Positions 29,554 through 40,044 are shown, counted from the stretch's first letter. The stretch: 64,000 nt of DNA from an uncultured bacterium (GCA_947073645.1 CAMTMK010000011.1:1-64000); one strand, 5' to 3'. Program-made: numbers and translations. Notes: a model not told the origin generated them from the letters alone.

Positions 29554-30299
29554 ATGAGAGTTTTTAAATTTAATCATTTTGTCGGGGGGGGGGCAATTTA
29601 AGCCCTACGTACCGTTGGATTCGTGACATCAAATCTTGGAAGAGTTTTAACGGTGCCTTTACTTTAGCTGAGGTTTTAATAACTCTTGGGATTATCGGAG
29701 TTGTATCTGCGCTGACAATTCCGTCTTTAATTGCAAAACATAGAATCAGTGCATTGGAAACAGCTTTCAAAAAGATGAACAGTACTATTGAACAGGCAAT
29801 TCTAATGGCAAAAACTGATTTGGGAATTGACGATTTTGCGAAAACAGCATCTGCTGATGGTATTTATAATACTAAATACTATGAAACCGAATTTTTTAAA
29901 TATTTACCGCCTATGACAGAATTGAATAGTAATCAATTAGGTAATTATCGTTCAACTAATTTTTCAAATACTGCAAATTCTTCTATTGTAAACGGTTTTT
30001 TTGCAAATCCTCCGCATATTTTGCATGACGGCTCGCGTGTCTATTTTTTAGTTAACAGCTCGAAGATGTATATTGCGTTTGATACTAACGGTTTGAAGGG
30101 ACCGAACAGGCTTGGATATGATATATTTTTGAAGGTTACGACAACTGATAATAAGCTGACAAGTTATGATAATGAACCGGAAACCTGTTCTTTTACTTCA
30201 ATCGATTCGGAGAACGGTTTCGGATGCTATTATTTTGCACGTTCAAATACTGCTCCTGACGGAAGTAACAGAGGTTATTGGAAATCTTTAAAATGGTAA
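29554..30299 (+). CDS. Type IV pilin-like protein, locus 4; out of frame in the assembly through a G10 tract
   Basis: RBS GGAGAG, ATG at 29554, MRVFKFNHFV-(G10)-stop TAA at 29599. With 8 or 11 G it reads, for 8 G, MRVFKFNHFVGGGNLSPTYRWIRDIKSWKSFNGAFTLAEVLITLGIIGVVSALTIP... Confidence 0.8.
29584..29593 (+). repeat. Poly-G tract (G10)
   Basis: Read directly: ttttgtcGGGGGGGGGGcaatttaagcc. Confidence 0.9.
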
Positions 30300-30362
30300 T
30301 TTGCAATTCATCTTTGCTTTTGGTATAAATCAGATATATATTAATTAATAAAGGGAAAGAGA

Positions 30363-32336
30363 ATGAGTAAATATTTATTGGAAATAGGATGCGAAGAATT
30401 ACCTTATAAGTTTATACCGTCAGCAATTCAACAATTACAAAACGCGTTTGAAGGTTTTTTAAATAATAATAAAGTGCAGTTTGATGATGTGAAGGTTTAT
30501 GCAACTCCTCGTCGTTTGGCTGTAATCATTTCAGGTCTTGAAAAAGAATCTAAAGATGAAGAAAAAATTGTTAAAGGACCTATCAAAAAAGTTGCGTATG
30601 ACGAAAACGGTAATTTGACAAAAGCAGGTGAAGGTTTTTGTAAGAAAAATGGAGTAACTCCTGAAGATTTATTCATTCAAGATGATTATTTGCATGCAAA
30701 AATTGTTATTAAAGGGAAATCAATTGTTGAACTTTTGAAAGACAATGTGCCATCAATTGTTTTGAAACTTCAAGGTTCTCACTTTATGAGATGGTCTGAT
30801 AACGAAGAAAAATTCTCACGCCCTATCAGATGGATTGTTTCTATCTTAGACAGAGATGAAGTTAAAATTAAAATTATTGATAAAGAAAGTTCTAATGTTA
30901 CACGCGGTCACAGATTTGCTCAGCAAAATGTTTATATAAATAATCCCGATGATTATAAAGAAATTATGCGCAACTGCTGTGTAATAGTTGATCAGGAAGA
31001 ACGCCGTCAAAGAATTATTGATAAAGCGAAAGAAGAAGCTGCAAAATTAGGTGCTGAACCTTATTATACAGATGATTTGCTGGAAGAAGTTACATTCATC
31101 ACAGAATATCCTGTTCCTGCAGCTTGTGAATTTAATCCTGATTATTTGAGACTGCCTGAGGAACTTGTTGTAACAGTTATGGCTTCTCATCAGAGGTATT
31201 TTGCTCTTTATAAAGACGGAAAACTTATCAATAAATTTATTACAATGACAAATTACTTAGGCGATGAATTCAAAAATATTAAAGAAGGTAATGTCAGAGT
31301 AATTAAGGCACGTCTTGATGATGCGGTATTTTTCTTTAATGAAGATACTAAAAAGCCTCTTGTTGATTACGTTGAAGATATAAAAGGAATTACCTTCCAA
31401 AAAGGCATGGGCTCAATGTTTGATAAAGCGCAAAGAATGGTTAAACTTTCAAAATCCATGATTGGCGATAATGCATCTGTTGAAAGAACTGCACTTCTTG
31501 CAAAAGCTGACCTTGCGACTAAACTTGTATTCGAATTTACAGAACTTCAAGGTTTTATCGGTGCTGATTATGCAAGAGTTTCCGGCGAAGCAGAAAATGT
31601 TTCCGAAGGTATTAAAGAACATTATTTCCCGCTTAATGCAGACGGCGAAACCGCAAAAACTTTAGAAGGTCAAATTGTCGGAATTGCTGACAAAATCGAT
31701 AATATTTGTGCAGTGTTTGCAGAAGGTAAAAAACCAACAGGCTCATCTGACCCGCTTGGTGTAAGACGTGCTGCTTTGGGTATTATCAGAACAATTCTTG
31801 CAGGCAGCTTACAAATCAATATTGAAAAATTGATTAAAGATGCATTAGAACTTTTACCTGCAGGTAATAAAAATGTTGCAGATGAAATTAATGAATTTTT
31901 TACTCAAAGACTTGTTATTTTCTTGTCAGATAAATATTCTAAAAATGTGCTGGAGGCATGTGCTGAAGGTGCATTAACTGATTTGAACGATTATATTAAC
32001 CGTGTTGAGGCTGTTTCAAAACTTGACTGTCCGCCGTTATTGGAAAGTGCAAACAGAGTTTTGAGAATGTTAAAGGCTGAAAGTGTAAAATCTGTTGACA
32101 GCAATTTGTTTAAAGAACAGGCAGAAAGGGAATTATATGAGCAGGTTCAAACAGTTTGCGCATCGGAATATGACGCATATTTGAAACAATTGGAAGCTAT
32201 TAACCCTGCTGTTGAAAAATTCTTTAACGATGTACTTGTCATGGACAAAGATGAGAATGTTAAGGAAAACAGGCTCGCACTTTTAACTCTTTTGAAGTCA
32301 AAATACAATCATATAGCTGATTTCAGTAAATTATAA
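30363..32336 (+). CDS. glyS: Glycyl-tRNA synthetase beta subunit
   Basis: LLEIGCEELPYKFIPSAIQQL; ATPRRLAVIISGL; SDPLGVRRAALGIIR. Confidence 0.95.
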   Translation: MSKYLLEIGCEELPYKFIPSAIQQLQNAFEGFLNNNKVQFDDVKVYATPRRLAVIISGLEKESKDEEKIVKGPIKKVAYDENGNLTKAGEGFCKKNGVTPEDLFIQDDYLHAKIVIKGKSIVELLKDNVPSIVLKLQGSHFMRWSDNEEKFSRPIRWIVSILDRDEVKIKIIDKESSNVTRGHRFAQQNVYINNPDDYKEIMRNCCVIVDQEERRQRIIDKAKEEAAKLGAEPYYTDDLLEEVTFITEYPVPAACEFNPDYLRLPEELVVTVMASHQRYFALYKDGKLINKFITMTNYLGDEFKNIKEGNVRVIKARLDDAVFFFNEDTKKPLVDYVEDIKGITFQKGMGSMFDKAQRMVKLSKSMIGDNASVERTALLAKADLATKLVFEFTELQGFIGADYARVSGEAENVSEGIKEHYFPLNADGETAKTLEGQIVGIADKIDNICAVFAEGKKPTGSSDPLGVRRAALGIIRTILAGSLQINIEKLIKDALELLPAGNKNVADEINEFFTQRLVIFLSDKYSKNVLEACAEGALTDLNDYINRVEAVSKLDCPPLLESANRVLRMLKAESVKSVDSNLFKEQAERELYEQVQTVCASEYDAYLKQLEAINPAVEKFFNDVLVMDKDENVKENRLALLTLLKSKYNHIADFSKL

Positions 32337-32423
32337 AGAATTGTAAACAATCTTTGTAAAAAAGTAAATTATTTTTTTCAGGATACTTTAAAATAGTACA
32401 AAGAAGGTAAATGGAGTAAAACA

Positions 32424-32726
32424 ATGCTCAACAGATTTAAAAACTTAAAAATAGTAAAAACGTTAAAGGAGCAAATCAGCCCAAAACTTCGCTGGTTGAA
32501 TTTTGCAAATCATAATATGGACAAATCGTCACCCGAATATGTTAGAATGATTAGTGGTGTTGACGAGTTGAAATCAAGTTCTGACGAACGTAAGCTGGAA
32601 GCAATGGTCAGAGAACAACTCAAAAGTGAATTCCCGAATATCGAGAATATGAAATCTTATGAGCTTCTTGTAGATGCGGTAATCCACAATTACAAGAAAA
32701 AACAGCTTCAGGCTATGGATGAATAA
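32424..32726 (+). CDS. Hypothetical protein, 100 aa
   Basis: ORF with upstream RBS-like sequence. Confidence 0.6.
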   Translation: MLNRFKNLKIVKTLKEQISPKLRWLNFANHNMDKSSPEYVRMISGVDELKSSSDERKLEAMVREQLKSEFPNIENMKSYELLVDAVIHNYKKKQLQAMDE

Positions 32727-32803
32727 ATAATCATCAAATATTAAACTTTAAAAACATCCGTTGGAGGGTGTTTTTATTTTTGCGAATTATTTATTTTTTT
32801 ATT

Positions 32804-33040
32804 ATGACAACAACAATTATCGGTGTAAGGTTAGAAAACCGCATGGAATGTGCGGTAGAGTTTCAAAAAGTTATAACAGAGTTCGGATGTGAAATAAGAA
32901 CCCGTTTGGGTTTGCATCCTTCTAACGGCGGTATGTGTTTAAATTACGGTATAGTTTTGCTTGAGATAAGCGGTGATGCTGAAATTTTAAAATGCGAACT
33001 TGCTAAAAAGTGGGATATTCAAACTATGCAGTTTGATTGA
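32804..33040 (+). CDS. Small protein resembling TM1266-type iron-only hydrogenase system regulators
   Basis: TIIGVRLENRMECAVEFQKVITEFGCEIRTRLGLHP...GGMCLNYGIVLLEISGD; start moved to 32804 because 32768 lies in a terminator-like hairpin. Confidence 0.45.
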   Translation: MTTTIIGVRLENRMECAVEFQKVITEFGCEIRTRLGLHPSNGGMCLNYGIVLLEISGDAEILKCELAKKWDIQTMQFD

Positions 33041-33119
33041 TAACTTTTGTAAACCTTTTATTTTATAAATAGCAAAAAATATATTTACGGGGTTTCATGC
33101 TTATGGGAACAGAGAAAAC

Positions 33120-34670
33120 ATGATAACGCCCGTATATAGTCCACAGTCTAATTTATTACAAAGAGCAATCGCCCCAAAATGGTTGCAACGGACTTCTACA
33201 AACTTTAACGGACAAGAAACGGCTAACAGTTCAAGTATTTTCTACATAAATGATGTTCATGGAAAATCTATTAACGTTGAAAGAACTGTTACTGCATCAT
33301 ATGCATTTGATAAATTTGTTCCGTCAGGTACTGATGTTTTGAAACTTTCATCAGGTGACATTCAACTTGGTGAGCCTGTTTTAGCAAACAGAGTAATGGT
33401 AGAAGCTCAAAATATTATGGGCATTATGGCTTCTGCTATGGGAAATCATGAATATGATACTCCCGACCATATTAAGGAATTAATTCCTCATATGGGATAT
33501 AAAATGCTTGCTTGTAACGTAAATATCGACCCGCATAATCCGCTTTATAATAAAATAGAAAAATCTTATATTCAGGAAGTTAACGGTAATAAATATGGTA
33601 TTATCGGCGCAACTCCTGTTGATTTATTCTCAAGGATTAAGTATGGAAGAATTTTTGAAGAATTAAAAATCGATAATATTGATAAAACGATTAAAGATAT
33701 ACAGCAAGAAGCTGATAAACTGAAAAAACAAGGTGTAAATAAGATTATATTGCTTTCTCATGTCGGTTTTGACTATGACCAGAGAATTGCTAAAGAAACA
33801 GATGGTATTGATATAATACTTGGCGGTCACTCTCATAATTTATTGATTGGAGCACAACCTGGAATAAATTTATTTAACTCTAAGTCTGGAGAACCTGTTG
33901 TTATTACTCAGGCAGGACGTGACGGAAGATATTTCGGTGTATTGAATGTCGACTGGGACAAAAACGGTGTAATGACAAGAATTCAAAATAACGTTACAAG
34001 TACAAGAGGATTTAAACGCAGTCCTATTGTAAGAGATATTTTTGAAAATATTTTGGGTAAACCTAAACTAGTCGGCGTAATTAATTCTGCACCGCCGCCG
34101 CCTGTTAATGATTCGGTTGACCCGAGCGGGCATGCAAATTTCTTATGTGATTGTATGATGGATGAATTGGGTACAGATATTGCTTTATTTGGTTCTGCGA
34201 CAATCAGAGGCTATTTTGAAGCAGGAAAACTTGATACAAGATGGCTTGAGGATATTTCACCGTTTAAAAATAAACTTGTAGTTGCAGAATATACGGAAAA
34301 AGAAATTGTTGATATGTTGAAAGCTTCTGCAAAATCACTTGTTAGCACAAATAATAAGCCCGGTATTGTTCATGTTGCAGGGTTAAAATATATGATTGGC
34401 AGAAATGGACATTTAAGAGCGGCTATTTTTGTTGATAAGAATGGAAATGAAACTAATATAAATATTAATAATCCGAGAACTGATAAGGTGTATAAAACAG
34501 CTTTAACCGATTATTATTGTCAAGGGCATGACGGATTTACGATGTTGAAAAAATATGACCAAGCTGAAAAATATGATTTTGATATTTGTGAATGTATAAA
34601 ACATTACTTTAAAAAACATCCACAGCCTGTTGATATTGTAGATGACGGAAGAATTCAGGTTGTAAATTAA
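33120..34670 (+). CDS. 5'-nucleotidase / metallophosphatase (UshA-like) with N-terminal tag and no Sec signal
   Basis: [43 protein letters not shown]-terminus MITPVYSP...STNFNGQ. Confidence 0.8.
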   Translation: MITPVYSPQSNLLQRAIAPKWLQRTSTNFNGQETANSSSIFYINDVHGKSINVERTVTASYAFDKFVPSGTDVLKLSSGDIQLGEPVLANRVMVEAQNIMGIMASAMGNHEYDTPDHIKELIPHMGYKMLACNVNIDPHNPLYNKIEKSYIQEVNGNKYGIIGATPVDLFSRIKYGRIFEELKIDNIDKTIKDIQQEADKLKKQGVNKIILLSHVGFDYDQRIAKETDGIDIILGGHSHNLLIGAQPGINLFNSKSGEPVVITQAGRDGRYFGVLNVDWDKNGVMTRIQNNVTSTRGFKRSPIVRDIFENILGKPKLVGVINSAPPPPVNDSVDPSGHANFLCDCMMDELGTDIALFGSATIRGYFEAGKLDTRWLEDISPFKNKLVVAEYTEKEIVDMLKASAKSLVSTNNKPGIVHVAGLKYMIGRNGHLRAAIFVDKNGNETNININNPRTDKVYKTALTDYYCQGHDGFTMLKKYDQAEKYDFDICECIKHYFKKHPQPVDIVDDGRIQVVN

Positions 34671-35728
34671 AATAGAGTTTGCTGGTCGGAATATTTTTTG
34701 TAACCAAGGTGTCCGTAAGCAGACGGTGAAACTTTTCTGCCGCGGGGAGTTCTTTGCAGTAAACCAGCCTGCAAAAGATAAGGTTCGCAAACATCTTCAA
34801 TTGTTCTTGTATCTTCGCCGATTGCAGTTGCGATTGTTTCAATACCTACTGGACCGCCGTTGTATTTTTCTATAATAAGTTTTAAAAGATTTCTGTCAGT
34901 ATTATCAAGTCCGAGTTCATCAATTTTTAAGATATCAAGTGCCTGATTTGCTATATTTTCGGTTATTTTGCCGTCGTGTTTAACAAGAGCATAGTCGGAA
35001 ACTCTTTTGACAAGCCTGTTTGCAATACGTGGAGTGCCTCTTGAACGTCTTGCAATTGCATGAGCACCTTTGGTATCAATTTCGATATTCAAAATCCCTG
35101 CTGTGCGTTTAATAACTTGTGCAAGTTCATCTTCGGTGTAAAATTCAAGTCTGTGAATTATTCCAAAACGGTCACGCAGCGGACCTGAGAGTGCTCCTGC
35201 TTTTGTTGTTGCTCCGATAAGTGTAAATTTTGGAAGCGGAATTCGAAGTGTTTTTACAGTTTGGGATTTTCCTGTTGTCATATCAAGGACAAAATCTTCC
35301 ATTGCAGGGTAGAGAATTTCTTCCGCAACTTTATTAAGTCTGTGGATTTCGTCGATAAAGAGAATTTCTCCGCCTTTTAATGACATTAAAATCCCGATAA
35401 TATCTCTCGGACGTTCAAGTGCAGGGGCTGATGTGATTTTAATCTCTGCTCCCATTTGTTCTGCAATAACCCCTGCAAGAGTGGTTTTTCCAAGTCCAGG
35501 AGGGCCGTAAAAAAGCAGGTGGTCAAGTGGAAGCTCACGCTTTTTAGAGGCTTCTATCGTAATTTGCAAAGCTTCTTTCAAGGCAGACTGACCGATATAT
35601 GTGTCAAAAGATTTTGGTCTGATACAATTTTCAAAGTTTTTATCAAACTCTATTGTTTCCGCCTTGGTAACGGGATTTTTTTCTTCACGTGTGTGTTTAA
35701 AATCGTTGTCGTCTGCAATTATGCTCAT
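34667..35728 (-). CDS. ruvB: Holliday junction DNA helicase RuvB
   Basis: [46 protein letters not shown]. Confidence 0.96.
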   Translation of the reverse strand: MSIIADDNDFKHTREEKNPVTKAETIEFDKNFENCIRPKSFDTYIGQSALKEALQITIEASKKRELPLDHLLFYGPPGLGKTTLAGVIAEQMGAEIKITSAPALERPRDIIGILMSLKGGEILFIDEIHRLNKVAEEILYPAMEDFVLDMTTGKSQTVKTLRIPLPKFTLIGATTKAGALSGPLRDRFGIIHRLEFYTEDELAQVIKRTAGILNIEIDTKGAHAIARRSRGTPRIANRLVKRVSDYALVKHDGKITENIANQALDILKIDELGLDNTDRNLLKLIIEKYNGGPVGIETIATAIGEDTRTIEDVCEPYLLQAGLLQRTPRGRKVSPSAYGHLGYKKYSDQQTLF

Positions 35729-35803
35729 AACTTGTCCTCTTTATTATATTAGCATAAATGCTTAAAATTTTACAAAAATTCTCAATCGTGATATACTCTT
35801 CTT

Positions 35804-38800
35804 ATGGAATGTCCAAAATGTGGTTTAGAAATTGATGATAAGGCTATGGTTTGCCCTAATTGCAAGAAGGTTTTAAAGCTTGCTTGTCCGGTGTGCAAAA
35901 CCATTAATGAATCAAATACCTGTAAAAAATGCGGGTATGTGATTATTTCAAAATGCCATAATTGCGGAAAAATTAACCAAACTTTTTCTAAAAAATGTAA
36001 AAAATGCGGTTTTGATACCGAAAAAAGTGTGATTATGAATGAAGCTAATTCGGATGATTTTGTTCTTATGACAATAGAATTTCCGAATATGGATGATATG
36101 AAACGCCTTTTGGGTTCCGCTAAAATGTTTAATAAATTCAAGATTAATCTTGATAAAATTATTGCAAGTTATGTAAAATCAGTAGGTTTAAGACGACAGA
36201 TTATAGGACATACTACAGTTATAAGATTTACTAAAGATTATACATTTAACGGTTCTGTAGCTTCTGCCGTAAAATCCGCAATTGACATTTTAAATCAAAT
36301 TACAGCTATGAACTGTAAACTTTCCGGGAAAAAAGACGCTACAATCCGCTGTAATATGTTTCTTTTGAAACGAAATATTGAAGATGACCCTTCGGATATC
36401 AGTTCTGGCTTTAATATCAGTTTAGTAACTCAGGGGACTAAAAATAAAGAAGAAAAAATTCTAAATACATTCCAGGTTCTTATTGATGATAAAGTAAATG
36501 ATTCAATAGGTAATGAGTATAAGGTTTCTCCGCTTAATTCCGTTATGGTTGACGGGGAAATGGTTATGATTTCAGAAGTTGATTTGAAAGAGTTCATAAA
36601 AGTTGAGTATCCTCAAGAAGATGAGGACGAAATTCAGATTCCTAACTTTGTTCAAAATATGCTTATTGAACAGGATAAACTTGACGGAGAAGCTATAAAA
36701 AGCCTTGATACCAACGGTGCAGACCCTGATGCAATTTATGATATAGATACAATTAATTTTGAAGAAATTTGTTGTGAGTTTATCAGAACTGAAAATATAG
36801 ATGTTATTTTTCATATTATGAATAAGTTCCAAACTATTCCGAAAGGAATTGTTGCGATTAAAACTCCTGAGATGTATAAGCCTTATACATTAAAAGTTCT
36901 TAATGCTGCTGCCGAAACAGGACAGTTTAATAATATTATTTCTCTAACCTGTTATGATGAGATGAAATATGCACCGTATTCGTTCTTTAGAGAATTGGTT
37001 TCTGCAATTTTTGAATATACGGTTTCTCAAAAATTATTTTTTCAAAATGATTTTTCAATGTTTTCAAATGTTGATCCTGATGGTTTAATTAGAGATTTGA
37101 TTACATTGCATAAACGTGAAACTGAAAATGCTGAAGATACCAGGTATGTTTATTTCGATATTTTCTTGACGCTTTTGCAGGTAATTCCAAAAACTCTTAT
37201 TTTTGTTGAAGATTTTGAGAAAATCGATGCAAGTTCTTATGATGTATTGAAATATTTATTTGGAGCTTTTGAACAGCTTGATATCAGTTTCCTGATTTCA
37301 TATGATAAATCTTTCTCATTGCATAAGGATTGTCATTTCTTATTGAGAAAACCTTTCTATACGGAAATCTCGCTAAAACCGACTTCTTTCGAAAAATTGA
37401 TTGAAGATAATAAGGTTTATTTCAGAAATATTTTGGACAACTTCTATTTTCAACGTGTTGCAAAATATGCTTGCGGAAGCAGTTTATTTATCGATATTGC
37501 GATGCAGTATTTGATAGAGTCAGGTGTATATTCGGCTGATGATGACAGTGTTGAGATGATTAACCCAAAAACTATTATTATTCCGTCAAATCTGGATAAA
37601 TTAATTGCAAGACGCTTAAATTTACTTCAAGATGATGCTGATGCTATGAAATTTCTGGCATCAATTGTATTCATAGGAACTCGTGTTGATATGGCTACTG
37701 TCGACAGTTTAGGTTATGAGAATTCTGCTGAAATAATAGAAAAACTTTCTAATATGGGATATGTATATGAGTATAATAATTGCTTGTACTTCCCGAACTA
37801 TAACCTTTTAAGACGTAATATGCTGAGTACTATAAGTCCTATTTCTTTGAAAGAAATTGCACAGGAATTGTTTGATAAAATTTATAATGAAGCTGATATT
37901 CCTAGTACAGCAGAAGCTTATTTGTATTCGTTACTCGGTGATAAGGAAAAAGAGCGTTCGGAGTGGGAAGAACTTGCAGAAGTTAATCTTTCTTTAGGAG
38001 ATTTTAGCTCTTATGTTAACTGTACAGGAAGAATTATTGAACTGTTAGATGATATTAACGACCTTGAGCAAATTGAAAATATAGAAGAGTATAAACATTC
38101 TTTATATGAAAATATATCAGAAAATTTATATGATTATATCCCTGAAAAAACATCAGAAATTGCAGAAGAAGCTTTAAGAAATATTGAAAGAACTGGTGAT
38201 ACAGATAAAATTATTCAACTTTGCAATAAGATGATTATGGGTGTTCTTGCAGTTGGGGATTATAATCATGCATTGGAACTTACTCATAAAGTTCTTGCTT
38301 TGCTTCCGCCTTCATCTATTAATCCAAATGATGCAAATTTTAATCATTATTTCTTTTTGATATCTTTGATTCATATTCAAATCTTGTTTAATATCGGAGC
38401 GCTGGTTGATTGTCTTGACGTCGGTTATAAGGTTTTGAATGTAGTTAATAATTCTACAATTGAAATATTAAAGCCTGATTATTATCCGATTGAGGAATTT
38501 AAAACACTTGTTGTTGATTCGGCAGGGTTTGTAGCTTTGGCAAATGTTTTATTAATGACTGGCGGTGTTGCTGAATTTTTAAGTATTTTAAAGAAGGAAT
38601 TGGATTGTGTACCTCAGTCTTATGATTTATTTATTGGACTTCAGGATTTGATTAGAGGTGTCGATATTTCTGTTCAGGTTGATGAAATAGCTTCGAACGA
38701 CAGATTTGGCGCAGTTCTGATTAACTTAATCCATGCTTTTGCAGGCACTGACGGTGAGTACACAGAACATATTTATAAGGCGAAAGTTGCTGCAAAAGAT

Positions 38801-39250
38801 AACAGGCTGCATCAGCTGGAATTGTTTGCGGATTTACTGATAGGACATGCCTACGTTCAGGCACAGTCATTCAGGAAGGCAGAGTATATAATTTATAGGA
38901 TTATTAAAGAAACAAATAACAATGGTATGACTAATCTTTTATATGCTGCTTGGTATATAATGAGCGAATTGCATTTGAAACAGCATAAATATGATGTTGC
39001 ATTCGGTATACTTAACAACTCGTTAATTCAGCTGGAAAAATCTAATACGACAAGTGAATATTTATTAATGCTATTTAAATATAATATGTTCAAGGTCATG
39101 ATGTTCAAACAGCAATATGAAAAAGCTGAAATTTGTCTTGGACATGCACAATATCTTGCACAAAAATATGGTATTAATTTCAATTTTGATATCGATGCAA
39201 GCCACTATATTGCAGTAGAGGAGGTTGAAAATGTTGAAACAGAAATTTAA
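35804..39250 (+). CDS. Large zinc-ribbon / degenerate cyclase-like / AAA-like / TPR-like protein
   Basis: N-terminal repeated CPxC...CxxC zinc ribbons; TLIFVEDFEKIDASSYDVL Walker-B-like; helical repeat C-terminus. Confidence 0.55.
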   Translation: MECPKCGLEIDDKAMVCPNCKKVLKLACPVCKTINESNTCKKCGYVIISKCHNCGKINQTFSKKCKKCGFDTEKSVIMNEANSDDFVLMTIEFPNMDDMKRLLGSAKMFNKFKINLDKIIASYVKSVGLRRQIIGHTTVIRFTKDYTFNGSVASAVKSAIDILNQITAMNCKLSGKKDATIRCNMFLLKRNIEDDPSDISSGFNISLVTQGTKNKEEKILNTFQVLIDDKVNDSIGNEYKVSPLNSVMVDGEMVMISEVDLKEFIKVEYPQEDEDEIQIPNFVQNMLIEQDKLDGEAIKSLDTNGADPDAIYDIDTINFEEICCEFIRTENIDVIFHIMNKFQTIPKGIVAIKTPEMYKPYTLKVLNAAAETGQFNNIISLTCYDEMKYAPYSFFRELVSAIFEYTVSQKLFFQNDFSMFSNVDPDGLIRDLITLHKRETENAEDTRYVYFDIFLTLLQVIPKTLIFVEDFEKIDASSYDVLKYLFGAFEQLDISFLISYDKSFSLHKDCHFLLRKPFYTEISLKPTSFEKLIEDNKVYFRNILDNFYFQRVAKYACGSSLFIDIAMQYLIESGVYSADDDSVEMINPKTIIIPSNLDKLIARRLNLLQDDADAMKFLASIVFIGTRVDMATVDSLGYENSAEIIEKLSNMGYVYEYNNCLYFPNYNLLRRNMLSTISPISLKEIAQELFDKIYNEADIPSTAEAYLYSLLGDKEKERSEWEELAEVNLSLGDFSSYVNCTGRIIELLDDINDLEQIENIEEYKHSLYENISENLYDYIPEKTSEIAEEALRNIERTGDTDKIIQLCNKMIMGVLAVGDYNHALELTHKVLALLPPSSINPNDANFNHYFFLISLIHIQILFNIGALVDCLDVGYKVLNVVNNSTIEILKPDYYPIEEFKTLVVDSAGFVALANVLLMTGGVAEFLSILKKELDCVPQSYDLFIGLQDLIRGVDISVQVDEIASNDRFGAVLINLIHAFAGTDGEYTEHIYKAKVAAKDNRLHQLELFADLLIGHAYVQAQSFRKAEYIIYRIIKETNNNGMTNLLYAAWYIMSELHLKQHKYDVAFGILNNSLIQLEKSNTTSEYLLMLFKYNMFKVMMFKQQYEKAEICLGHAQYLAQKYGINFNFDIDASHYIAVEEVENVETEI

Positions 39251-39988
39251 TATCTTCGGGGGGGGGGCAATTCTGCAGCCTTCACTTTAGCAGAGGTATT
39301 AATTACTTTAGGAATTATCGGGGTTGTTGCGGCAGTCACTTTGCCGACACTTATATCTGACCATAGAGAAAAACAGACAGTTGTTAGGTTAAAGCATACG
39401 TATAATCTGCTCAATCAAGCTGTTAAAATGATAATCCTTGAAAATGGAGAGCTTAATCAATGGGGTGATGAAAGTAAGGAGTTTTTTGAACAGGAACTTG
39501 TAAAGCAATTAAAAATTATTGGTGAGCAAGATTGCCCTTATGCATTATGGCGAAAAGGTTTGTGTTCAAATATTGCAAATGCAAATCATAAATATGTTTT
39601 AAATAATGGAGTTGTTGTTGGTGTAACATACAGATCACCTATTGGCTCACCGGATACCGGACATAAATGTTATGCAAGTATGCAGAATGCCTTAAGTGGT
39701 AGTGGAATTCATTATGGTTCTTGCGCATATATCGCAGTTGATATAAATGGCAGAAGCAAACCAAATCAAAATGGTAAAGATACTTTTGAGTTTAGAGTTT
39801 ATACGGATGGGGTTCTGCCCAAAGGCCATGTACAGAGTTATAGTAATGACGGTTTTAGTAAATGCCCTCAAGTAGGTGCAAACTGTACTGCGTGGGTTAT
39901 TTATCATGAAAATATGGATTATTTGAAATGCCGTGAAAAATTATCATATGATAAAGGACCTTATTCTTGTAAAGATGCTGTAAAATAA
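39231..39988 (+). CDS. Type IV pilin-like protein, locus 5; out of frame in the assembly through a G10 tract
   Basis: RBS GAGGAGG, ATG at 39231 overlapping upstream gene by 20 nt. G10 leads to TAG; with 8 or 11 G it reads, for 8 G, MLKQKFNIFGGGNSAAFTLAEVLITLGIIGVVAAVTLPTLISDHREKQ... Confidence 0.8.
39258..39267 (+). repeat. Poly-G tract (G10)
   Basis: Read directly: tatcttcGGGGGGGGGGcaattctgc. Confidence 0.9.
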
Positions 39989-40044
39989 TCCTTGATTAAA
40001 TAATTTTACTCTGATATGATAACGGCAAATAGGAGAGAGCATTT

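Noticed and set aside
29570-29770. Minus-strand ORF with ...TTPIIPRVIKTSAKVKA...KLPPPRQND
   Set aside because: Antisense of pilin locus 4 for the same reason; similarity to the 1473-1673 ORF only reflects conserved pilin DNA.
1551-39267. Poly-G tracts as simple sequencing or assembly error
   Set aside because: Length error of 1 nt is possible at any one locus, but five long G/C runs at the same position in one gene family in AT-rich DNA are not explained by error. Exact ON/OFF state still needs read-level confirmation.
1551-39267. Programmed ribosomal or transcriptional slippage at the G tracts as the primary explanation
   Set aside because: Cannot be excluded, but the tracts vary in length (8-10) and in coding strand (G or C), and no conserved downstream hairpin or internal SD was seen; DNA slippage is the simpler reading.
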